Below are positions 6,431 to 12,621 of a DNA stretch of 12,621 bases, one piece after another. Origin of the DNA: an uncultured Porphyromonadaceae bacterium (GTDB lineage: Bacteria; Bacteroidota; Bacteroidia; Bacteroidales; Muribaculaceae). The stretch spans positions 1 to 12,621 of the forward strand of contig URSD01000053.1 in the NCBI GenBank assembly GCA_900550395.1, given 5' to 3'. Numbering within the stretch: position 1 is the stretch's first letter; every line of letters begins with the position of its first letter. The translations under genes were made by a program, and so were the position numbers. The notes under the pieces were generated by a model. The model ran no database searches, was not told the DNA's origin, and saw only the letters and a program-made list of their open reading frames with translations.

Positions 6431-6522
6431 GGTATTATCGATACAAAAACACACAAATATCAAAAATAACAAAATAAAATAATTTGTCTGTTATTTTTGT
6501 CATCTCTGTGTTTTTGTATCTA
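6431..6522. repeat. Dispersed AT-rich palindromic element, copy 2
   Basis: Arms 6440-6471 and 6489-6520 are inverted repeats matching in 28 of 32 bases, with exact outer 14 (GATACAAAAACACA) and inner 11 bases, around a 17-base centre. The left end GGTATTATCGA equals copy 1 at 2736. It fills the uxaC-exuT gap. On the minus strand the left arm also contains TATTTTTG (6461-6468), a match to TAnnTTTG, so it might carry a weak promoter for exuT; no matching -33 box is visible. Confidence 0.75.
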
Positions 6523-6543
6523 TAACGCCGATAGAGGTAATAA

Positions 6544-7956
6544 TTAAAAATGGAAGTAGTCGCGGGCATTGCGGTAGCAAATGTCCTCGATCATGTCGCG
6601 GACGCGGCGCTCCTCATAGCCGGAGAAGGGAATGAGTCCGGCCTCGATGTCGGCGCCTACCATGTCGCAGAGTGTGCGGCGGAAGTAGTCGTGGCGGGGA
6701 TAAGAGAGGAAGGAGCGCGAGTCGGTGAGCATGCCGACGAAGCGGCTGAGCAGACCGAGCAGCGAAAGGGCGTTCATCTGTCGGCGCATGCCGTCGGTCT
6801 GGTCGTTGAACCACCAACCCGAGCCGAACTGAATCTTGCCGGGGGTGCGTCCGTCCTGGAAGTTGCCTATCATCGTGGCGACCATCTCGTTGGCGGCGGG
6901 GTTGAGGTTGTAGATGATGGTGCGCCCGAGCTTGCCGTCAAGGTCGAGGCGGTCGAGGAACGCAGCAAGCTGCGTGGCCGTGGTGAATTCGCCGATGCTG
7001 TCGAAGCCCGTGTCGGGACCTACGGAGCGCATCATACGGGTGTTGGCGTTGCGGATGGTGCCGTAGTGGAACTGCTGCGTCCAGTCGGCCTCGGCGTCCA
7101 TGGCTCCGAAGATCAGGAGCATCTTGCTGCGGAACTGCGCGACCTCGTGCTCCGAGGGGGCGTGGCCGTCGAGCACACGGGCGAAGATGCGCTCTATGTC
7201 GGCGTCGTCGAAGTCGTCGGCATAGAAGCGGTCGAGGCCGTGGTCGCTGAGGCGGCAACCGGCGGCGGCGAAGAAGTCGTGGCGGCGGCGCAGGGCGTCC
7301 TCAAGGTCGGCGAAGCGGCGGATTTCCACACCAGCGGCTGCGCCGAGGCGGCGCAGATAGTCCTGATAGGCGGCGGGATTCTCCACCACCATGGCCTTGT
7401 CGGGGCGCCAGGTGGGAAGCACGCGTATCTCGAAGCCGCTTTCGCGTATGGCACGGTGATGCTCCAGCGAGTCGGCGGGGTCGTCGGTGGTGCAGACCAG
7501 CTCCACACCGTAGCGGCGCATGAGGCCGCGGGGCGTCATGGACGGGTCGGAGACCAGACGTGCGTTGCACTCGTCGAAAATCTCGCGTGCCGACTCGGGG
7601 TTGAGCGTACCGTCGATGCCGAAGGCCGTGCGCAGCTCCATGTGCGTCCAGTGGTACAGCGGGTTGCGGAAGGTGTAAGGCACTGTCTCGGCCCACTTCT
7701 GAAACTTCTCCCAGTCGGAGGCGTCGCCGGTGATGTATCGCTCGTCCACGCCGTTGGCGCGTTCGGCGCGCCACTTGTAGTGGTCGCCCGCCAGCCACAG
7801 CTCCGTAATGGAACGGAAAGGCCGGTCCTCGGCTATGAGGCGCGGGTCGAGGTGGCAGTGATAGTCGATGATGGGCTGCGCGGCGGCATTCTCGCGGTAG
7901 AGCGACTGCGCGGTGGCGCTGCCGAGCAGGAAATTCTCGTCAAGAAACTGTTTCAT
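6544..7956 (-). CDS. uxaC: Uronate isomerase (glucuronate isomerase)
   Basis: Converts D-glucuronate to D-fructuronate (and galacturonate to tagaturonate) in the cytoplasm. At 470 residues it is exactly the usual family length. It belongs to the amidohydrolase-like superfamily: the metal-binding pair is H33/H35 in IIDYHCHLDP. The conserved blocks ITELWLAGDHYKWR (about 50-63), NPLYHWTHMELRTAFG, FGSGWWFNDQ (377-386) and DSRSFLSYPRHDYFRR (412-427) are all present. The start codon overlaps the stop of the GH115 gene (ATGA, 7953-7956), so translation is coupled. Intact and confidently assigned. Confidence 0.96.
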   Translation of the reverse strand: MKQFLDENFLLGSATAQSLYRENAAAQPIIDYHCHLDPRLIAEDRPFRSITELWLAGDHYKWRAERANGVDERYITGDASDWEKFQKWAETVPYTFRNPLYHWTHMELRTAFGIDGTLNPESAREIFDECNARLVSDPSMTPRGLMRRYGVELVCTTDDPADSLEHHRAIRESGFEIRVLPTWRPDKAMVVENPAAYQDYLRRLGAAAGVEIRRFADLEDALRRRHDFFAAAGCRLSDHGLDRFYADDFDDADIERIFARVLDGHAPSEHEVAQFRSKMLLIFGAMDAEADWTQQFHYGTIRNANTRMMRSVGPDTGFDSIGEFTTATQLAAFLDRLDLDGKLGRTIIYNLNPAANEMVATMIGNFQDGRTPGKIQFGSGWWFNDQTDGMRRQMNALSLLGLLSRFVGMLTDSRSFLSYPRHDYFRRTLCDMVGADIEAGLIPFSGYEERRVRDMIEDICYRNARDYFHF

Positions 7957-10496
7957 GGTTTATTGTTAAACGGTGCTCCGAAATACGACGGATGCTCCGA
8001 ATCCGGATTAATATTTATTTGTTCTACAACTACTTCAGGGTCAACGAGGTACAACTTTACAGAATGCTCACTCGAAGCACTCCGGAGGGGCATACGCGCC
8101 GTCAGCCAGCGCATATTATCGAAGACTTCCGTCCGCAAATGTCCGCCCGAACCCGTAAGATACAACGACGCATCCTTGGGTGCCGGCGCTGACATGCGGG
8201 GATTGCGGCGCAGATTCTCCGGCGTGTACTCTCCGAATTCATCATGTAATCCCTGACGTGCATCAAGCATCAAAGGTTCTGAATCGTCCACGGCCACTGC
8301 AATACGAAGTCCGCGGGCCGGATTGACGTCCTGCACGGGCAACGTGCCTATGGCAAGGACAACAGAATCGCCGAACAAGCCGTGTGGAATCTCATATTCC
8401 AGCACTGCACAGTCGGCAAGGCGACCGGAGAAAGGCATCACCACATCACGGGCTCCCATACATCCCCTACCCCGTCCGAGGTCGGGAAGAAACTGCCATC
8501 CGTTATCGCGACCGTCGGTCTTACGCGTATAAGCGCATGCCTCGATTGCTATTTCCGGCGTCGGAGTGCAGGCTCCCTGCAGCGGACGCCGAATTTCAGG
8601 AGCAACAAGTTCCGGCATACGGTTTGAATCAGGCATGAACCAGCGTTCGTAACCGATGTGGCGGTCCTGCATCATGCCGTTCCACTTGCCGGCGGCCATT
8701 GTATTGTTATAGTAGTCAGACAGAACCTTATCGCGTTCAAACAGTCGTCGCGTCTCATCCGCATACCTGTCATCGCCGGTATAATTATAAAGCGCAGCGT
8801 TCAGATACATCCTCGCCACGCCCGCCGAAGCCACGGCAGGATAATACACAAGCTGATAATACGCATCGTCAAGTCCGGCAGGAATTGACGACCGCAAAGC
8901 CTCAGCATCAGCCTCCAGACGCGTCCACAAATCCATAAGGCGCATGGCCTCTCCATGATTCTCCACGCTGAACCACGGCACATTCTGCACCTCGGGTTTG
9001 CGCCAGAGATTGTATTTGGTATAACGGCGTATTATGTCGCCGGCCGCGGCGGCCACCTCCGGACCGAACACAGACTCTGCAAACTGCGTATGGAAATCAG
9101 CCTCGCAGCCGGCAGGGAATGCATCCGGGTCCCACGCATAGCGCATGATGAAGTCAATGGCAACCTCCTTGGGCTTCAGATCGCCCACATTCACCACCCA
9201 CAGGCGGTCGAGACCGCTGCGGTAGGCCAACTCGAACTGATTCCGCAACTTGGCGACAGGAGAAGTGTTCACCCACCTGTCGTTCCACGGACCGCCGTTC
9301 ATGTCGATGTGATAATACAGCCCCATGCCGCCACGTCGCCCGCGTTCTTTTTCAGGACCGGTGCGCCGTATGTAGCCCCAGTTGTTGTCGCAGAACAGCA
9401 ACGTGACATCGTCAGGAACCGTAAAACCGCGGTCGTAATAGCGCTGCACCTCCGTGAAGATGGCCCACAGCTGCGGCACCGAGTCAGCCCTGCCGTAAAT
9501 ATCGCTGAGTATTGCGCGCTCGGCATCAACGACACGGCCGAGTGTGCGCACGGCAGCCTCGTCGCCGCCTTCAAGACCGACATCGCCGTCGCCGCGCATA
9601 CCTATCGTCACCACCTGCTCATAGTCGCGGTTGCGCTCCATACCCTCACGGAAGAAGCGGGAGACCCTCTCGCTGTTGGTGTCGAAATTCCACGGACCGA
9701 TCTGCTCACGTCGCCGCACGTATTCATTATGGTTGCGCATCATGGGCTCATGATGCGACGTACCCATCACAATGCCATATTCGTCGGCCATAGCCGGCGA
9801 CAGCGGGTCGTCCTCGTTGAAGCTTGACGACCACATCGCCGGCCACATATAATTGGCCTTAAGACGCAGCAGAAGCTCGAAAATATGGCTGTACATGCTT
9901 GAGTTATAGCCCCCGAACTTATTCCGCGCCCATGAGCCGAACGATGGCTCTTCATCATTGATGAAAATACCGCGGTACTTCACTGCGGGAGACGGCTGCA
10001 CCCGCCGGCGACTCTCGACCGTCAGGCGCCCGTCATGCCTGCGGGGCTGCACATCGGCCATATAATACCACGGAGAGACTCCGATTTCTTCGCTCAGAGT
10101 GTATATGCCGTAGATGGTGCCGCGTTTGTCCGCGCCGGCCACTACAAGGTTGCCGTCCACCTCCTCTATGACATAGCTTTCCCACCGGCCGCGCACACTG
10201 TCGACGTTGATACGGCCGGCAGCCACGAGGCTGTCTATTATGTCGCTTTTGCCTATCGTGCCTGCCACTACAGAGCCGCGACCCCGCAGACCGCGTACTA
10301 CAGAAGGACGCACGGAAGACACACGCTCCACATCAGCGGCAAAGTCATCGGCAGCACGCGCAACACCTTTCCAGTCGGTATCAGATACAACGACAGATGC
10401 CGCACGCCCGGCACCGTCCACAATCTCAAAAGCCTCAAGATAGGGACAGGACAATACCACGGACGCGAAGATGACCTTCAGCCAGCGCATAGGCAT
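7953..10496 (-). CDS. GH115 xylan alpha-1,2-glucuronidase, exported
   Basis: An 847-residue glycoside hydrolase family 115 enzyme that removes (4-O-methyl)glucuronic acid from xylan or its oligosaccharides. I chose ATG 10496, which forms a TGATG overlap with the SDR stop; the second ATG at 10490 is also possible. Residues 1-20 form a short signal sequence; VLSC (14-17) looks like a lipobox, so it may be a lipoprotein, otherwise it is periplasmic. GH115 hallmarks are KYRGIFINDEEP (173-184), MWPAMWSSSFNEDDP (217-231), TSHHEPMMRNHNEY (246-259), IGMRGDGD (298-305), EVQRYYDRG (349-357), FCDNNWGY (368-375) and YYHIDMNGGPW. E349 and D370 keep the 21-residue spacing I recall for E375 and D396 of BoAgu115A, so the catalytic centre looks intact. 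The C-terminal beta domain ends SEHPSYFGAP, as in full-length members. Base composition is less GC-rich than the genes on either side. Confidence 0.92.
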   Translation of the reverse strand: MPMRWLKVIFASVVLSCPYLEAFEIVDGAGRAASVVVSDTDWKGVARAADDFAADVERVSSVRPSVVRGLRGRGSVVAGTIGKSDIIDSLVAAGRINVDSVRGRWESYVIEEVDGNLVVAGADKRGTIYGIYTLSEEIGVSPWYYMADVQPRRHDGRLTVESRRRVQPSPAVKYRGIFINDEEPSFGSWARNKFGGYNSSMYSHIFELLLRLKANYMWPAMWSSSFNEDDPLSPAMADEYGIVMGTSHHEPMMRNHNEYVRRREQIGPWNFDTNSERVSRFFREGMERNRDYEQVVTIGMRGDGDVGLEGGDEAAVRTLGRVVDAERAILSDIYGRADSVPQLWAIFTEVQRYYDRGFTVPDDVTLLFCDNNWGYIRRTGPEKERGRRGGMGLYYHIDMNGGPWNDRWVNTSPVAKLRNQFELAYRSGLDRLWVVNVGDLKPKEVAIDFIMRYAWDPDAFPAGCEADFHTQFAESVFGPEVAAAAGDIIRRYTKYNLWRKPEVQNVPWFSVENHGEAMRLMDLWTRLEADAEALRSSIPAGLDDAYYQLVYYPAVASAGVARMYLNAALYNYTGDDRYADETRRLFERDKVLSDYYNNTMAAGKWNGMMQDRHIGYERWFMPDSNRMPELVAPEIRRPLQGACTPTPEIAIEACAYTRKTDGRDNGWQFLPDLGRGRGCMGARDVVMPFSGRLADCAVLEYEIPHGLFGDSVVLAIGTLPVQDVNPARGLRIAVAVDDSEPLMLDARQGLHDEFGEYTPENLRRNPRMSAPAPKDASLYLTGSGGHLRTEVFDNMRWLTARMPLRSASSEHSVKLYLVDPEVVVEQININPDSEHPSYFGAPFNNKP

Positions 10497-11311
10497 CACA
10501 TAGCAAAGCAGTTGAAGCCGCCGTCGACCACGGCCACCGTGCCGGTGACGAAACGCGAAGCGTCGCTCATGAGATAGTGAATGGTGCCGCACAGCTCCTC
10601 GGGCTCACCCATGCGGCCGAAGGGGGTCTGACGGATGACGTCGCGGCCGCGCTCGGTGAAGCTGCCGTCGGGGTTGGTGAGGAGCGACCGGTTCTGCTCG
10701 GTGATGAAGAAGCCGGGGGCGATGGCGTTGACGCGTATGCCCTCGCCGAACTTGCGGGCGCACTCCGTGGCCATATATGCAGTGAAGTTACTGATGCCGG
10801 CCTTGGCGGCTGCGTAGCCGCAGACGCGGGTCATGGGGCGGAAAGCGGCCATGGAGGAGAAATTGATGATGGAGCCGCGGCCCTGCTCTACCATGGGCTT
10901 GAGGAATACCTGCGTGGGGATGACCGTGCCCGTGAGGTTGAGCGACAGCACTTTCTGGAACTGCTCGGGGTCGAGGTCGAAGAACGTCTGGTCCGGGGCG
11001 ATGGTGGCACCCTTCTGATTGCCGCCTGCGGCGTTGAGCAGAGTGTCGACACGTCCGTAGCGGGCCACGATGTCGGCGCAGTTGCGCTCCACGAGCTCGC
11101 GGTCCATGACGTCGGTACGCATGAACTCGATGCTGCCGGCAGGATTGGCGGCCATGACGTCGTCGACGATGGCACGGCCTACGTCCTCCTTGCGGCCGAG
11201 GATTATAACTTTGGCGCCCTCGCAGGCGAGATATTTGGCTATGGCGCGGCCGAGCACGCCTGTGCCGCCGGTTATGACGGTCACATTGTCCCTGATGTCG
11301 AAAAGATTCAT
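10496..11311 (-). CDS. uxuB: D-mannonate oxidoreductase (fructuronate reductase), SDR type
   Basis: This 271-residue short-chain dehydrogenase/reductase is inferred to reduce D-fructuronate to D-mannonate with NAD(P)H. The cofactor motif TGGTGVLG is at 14-21, D67 of TDVMD contacts the adenine ring in the family, NAAGG is at 93-97, the catalytic serine is in FSSMAAF (151-157), and Y166xxxK170 completes the active site. VNAIAPGFFITEQN (194-207) is typical of the YjmF-like mannonate oxidoreductases. It is unrelated in fold to E. coli UxuB (polyol dehydrogenase family), so the symbol denotes function only. It lies 16 bases after uxuA, and its stop overlaps the GH115 start by one base. The neighbours make the assignment strong; from sequence alone, another sugar-acid SDR would be possible. 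Confidence 0.88.
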   Translation of the reverse strand: MNLFDIRDNVTVITGGTGVLGRAIAKYLACEGAKVIILGRKEDVGRAIVDDVMAANPAGSIEFMRTDVMDRELVERNCADIVARYGRVDTLLNAAGGNQKGATIAPDQTFFDLDPEQFQKVLSLNLTGTVIPTQVFLKPMVEQGRGSIINFSSMAAFRPMTRVCGYAAAKAGISNFTAYMATECARKFGEGIRVNAIAPGFFITEQNRSLLTNPDGSFTERGRDVIRQTPFGRMGEPEELCGTIHYLMSDASRFVTGTVAVVDGGFNCFAM

Positions 11312-11327
11312 GATATACAGTGATTTT

Positions 11328-12482
11328 TTATTGTTTTACGGCGGCCATGATGCCGCCTACCATGCCTAAGGCCAACATGCGGCCGTGGAAGGAGTAACCG
11401 GCGTTGTAGCCCATCTTCTCGTCGCCGAGCATCAGCGGGGCGTGATCCACACGCATGGGCACACCGGGGCGCTCTTTCTCGAAGATGCGCACTATCTCTA
11501 CCAGGCGCGGGTCGAGATGCGACGCCTCGCGGAAGTCGCCGTTGGGCAGCACCTTGCAGATGCGGATGTGGGCGAAGTGGGTGCGCGAGGCATATTTGCG
11601 GGCCAGCTCCACCACATCGTTGTGGGCGCCGGCGCTCAGCGAACCGGCGCAGAAGGTGAGGCCGTTGTGAGGATTGTCCACGGCATGGAGGAACCAGTCG
11701 ATGTCGTCGTCGCAGGTGACGATGCGCGGCAGGCCGAGAATCTGGCGTGGAGGATCGTCGGGATGCACGCACATATTGACATCCCACTCCTCGCACACAG
11801 GCATGATGGCCTCGAGGAAGTATTTCATGTTGGCGCGGAGGTCGTCGCGCGTCATGCCGTCGTAGAGCGCGAGGAGTTCGCGGAACTTCTCTACCGGCTT
11901 GAGGTCATTTTCGGTAATGTTACCGTTGACAAAGCCTTGTGTCTTGACAATAATATTGTCGACAAGGCGCTTGCGTCCTTCGTCGTCCATGGTCGCAGCC
12001 AGAGCGTCCATGCGGGCGAGCGTCTCGTCGTCGTAATCGAGACGGGCGTCCTTGCGGCCCAGAATGTGGCAGTCGAAATAGGCGAATTCAGCTTTGTTGA
12101 AGTATAAATTGGACGTACCGTCGGCATTGGGGTACTCCAGTTCGGTACGGGCCCAGTCGAGCACAGGCATGAAGTTATAGCACACCGTGCGGACGCCGGC
12201 GCGGCCGAGGTTGGCAAGGCTCTCCTTGTAATTTTCAATAAGGCGGTCGCGTTCGGGCCCCGCATACTTGATGGCCTCGCTCACGGGCAGACTCTCCACC
12301 ACCGACCAGCGCAGGCCGTGGTCCTCGATGAAATTTTTCATCTTCATTACTTCGTCGAGGCTCCACACTTCTCCGTTGGGAATATGGTGCAGGGCGGTGA
12401 CAATGCCTTCGACGCCTATCTGGCGCAGCATGTCGAGAGTGATGGGATCGTTGGGTCCGAACCAACGCCAGGTTTTTTCCAT
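11328..12482 (-). CDS. uxuA: Mannonate dehydratase
   Basis: Dehydrates D-mannonate to 2-keto-3-deoxy-D-gluconate in the cytoplasm. It is 384 residues long, close to the 394 of the E. coli enzyme, and a TIM-barrel protein. The N-terminus MEKTWRWFGPNDPI is the family signature. Probable Mn2+ ligands by position are H240 (CVHPDDPP), C278 (FCAGSL), H305 (HFAHIR) and D346 (RVDHAP), in the order and near the spacing known for structurally studied UxuA. The residue after H347 is Ala where I would expect Gly in many members, a minor variant. It is the first recognisable gene of the operon; no TAnnTTTG promoter is seen between it and the gene upstream, so the operon may begin outside the window. Confidence 0.95.
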   Translation of the reverse strand: MEKTWRWFGPNDPITLDMLRQIGVEGIVTALHHIPNGEVWSLDEVMKMKNFIEDHGLRWSVVESLPVSEAIKYAGPERDRLIENYKESLANLGRAGVRTVCYNFMPVLDWARTELEYPNADGTSNLYFNKAEFAYFDCHILGRKDARLDYDDETLARMDALAATMDDEGRKRLVDNIIVKTQGFVNGNITENDLKPVEKFRELLALYDGMTRDDLRANMKYFLEAIMPVCEEWDVNMCVHPDDPPRQILGLPRIVTCDDDIDWFLHAVDNPHNGLTFCAGSLSAGAHNDVVELARKYASRTHFAHIRICKVLPNGDFREASHLDPRLVEIVRIFEKERPGVPMRVDHAPLMLGDEKMGYNAGYSFHGRMLALGMVGGIMAAVKQ

Positions 12483-12494
12483 TCTGAAGTTTAT

Positions 12495-12581
12495 GGTTTA
12501 AGGTCTCGGGTCTAAGGTCTAAGGCTTAGAGAATACCTATATGATGCATTTCTCTAAGCCTTAGACTTTTGACCTTAAACC
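12495..12581 (-). terminator. Large hairpin between an upstream gene and uxuA
   Basis: Two nested stems: an outer 11-base stem GGTTTAAGGTC (12495-12505) with GACCTTAAACC (12571-12581), and an inner perfect 17-base stem GTCTAAGGCTTAGAGAA (12517-12533) with its complement at 12550-12566. The loop is 16 bases. It begins 4 bases after the stop of the upstream gene and ends 12 bases before the uxuA start, so it fills the whole leader. There is no U tract, so it may be an mRNA processing or stability element, not a full terminator. TTTAAGGT-type text also precedes exuT at 6408-6418. Confidence 0.6.
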
Positions 12582-12584
12582 TTG

Positions 12585-12620
12585 TTAAACGTACATGTTG
12601 ACGATGGCTTCGTACAGCTC
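12585..12620 (-). CDS. C-terminal end of an unidentified gene, cut by the window edge
   Basis: On the minus strand an open frame enters from the right edge and ends at TAA (12587-12585), giving the tail ELYEAIVNMYV. The codons look normal for this genome, and the stop is followed within 4 bases by the large hairpin, which supports a real gene end. The tail is too short to name a family. By position it may belong to the same hexuronate or xylan operon. Confidence 0.45.
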   Translation of the reverse strand, partial: ELYEAIVNMYV

Positions 12621-12621
12621 C

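Noticed and set aside
6550..8256. 568-codon open frame on the plus strand
   Set aside because: It lies antisense to uxaC and the GH115 end, both confidently assigned; its Val/Ala/Gly/Glu-rich product is what GC-rich antisense codons give.
10497..10592. N-terminal extension of the GH115 frame to ATG 10592
   Set aside because: It would overlap the SDR gene by 97 bases and place an Arg-rich stretch before the signal sequence; ATG 10496 gives a TGATG junction and a normal signal sequence.

Overview
The window looks like a gut-type member of the Bacteroidales, possibly Muribaculaceae/Prevotella-like; the family assignment is inference. The grounds are promoters with a -7 box of the form TAnnTTTG, A-rich translation starts instead of Shine-Dalgarno boxes, a secreted protein with a NLQG-type C-terminal tail common in that order, and a hexuronate/alpha-glucuronidase set of the Bacteroidales kind. 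Base composition splits in two: roughly 1-4970 is visibly AT-richer, with accessory features, and 4973-12482 is GC-rich and metabolic.

Left part (1-4970). A promoter near 146-176 is followed by a structured leader or small RNA that ends in a good intrinsic terminator (298-346). Then come a 33-residue small ORF (417-518) and a 550-residue secreted beta-rich protein (559-2211), both preceded by the same 13-base A-rich start module and closed by a strong hairpin terminator (2232-2268). From 2303 to about 2836 there is no gene. The stretch is a mosaic of at least eight hairpins, including REP-like CAACCCGCC/GGCGGGTTG units, bracketed by two 30-base direct repeats, followed by a palindromic element that recurs at 6431-6522. 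On the minus strand, 4768-2934 encodes an ABC-type AAA ATPase and a TOPRIM-like RloB-type partner overlapping by 4 bases, a layout like RloAB/PARIS-type anti-phage modules.

Right part (12482-4973, minus strand) is a hexuronate operon read in the order uxuA (mannonate dehydratase), an SDR-type D-mannonate oxidoreductase, an exported GH115 xylan alpha-glucuronidase, uxaC (uronate isomerase) and an ExuT-like MFS transporter. The first four genes are 16 bases apart or overlap (TGATG and ATGA junctions). The encoded route is: release of (4-O-methyl)glucuronate outside the cytoplasm, uptake, glucuronate to fructuronate to mannonate to 2-keto-3-deoxygluconate (KDG). KDG kinase and aldolase are not in the window. 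At the right edge, the last 11 codons of another minus-strand gene are followed by a large hairpin directly in front of uxuA.

The best candidate for something undescribed is the ATPase/TOPRIM pair with its repeat-rich flank; the leader RNA plus small ORF ahead of the secreted protein comes second.
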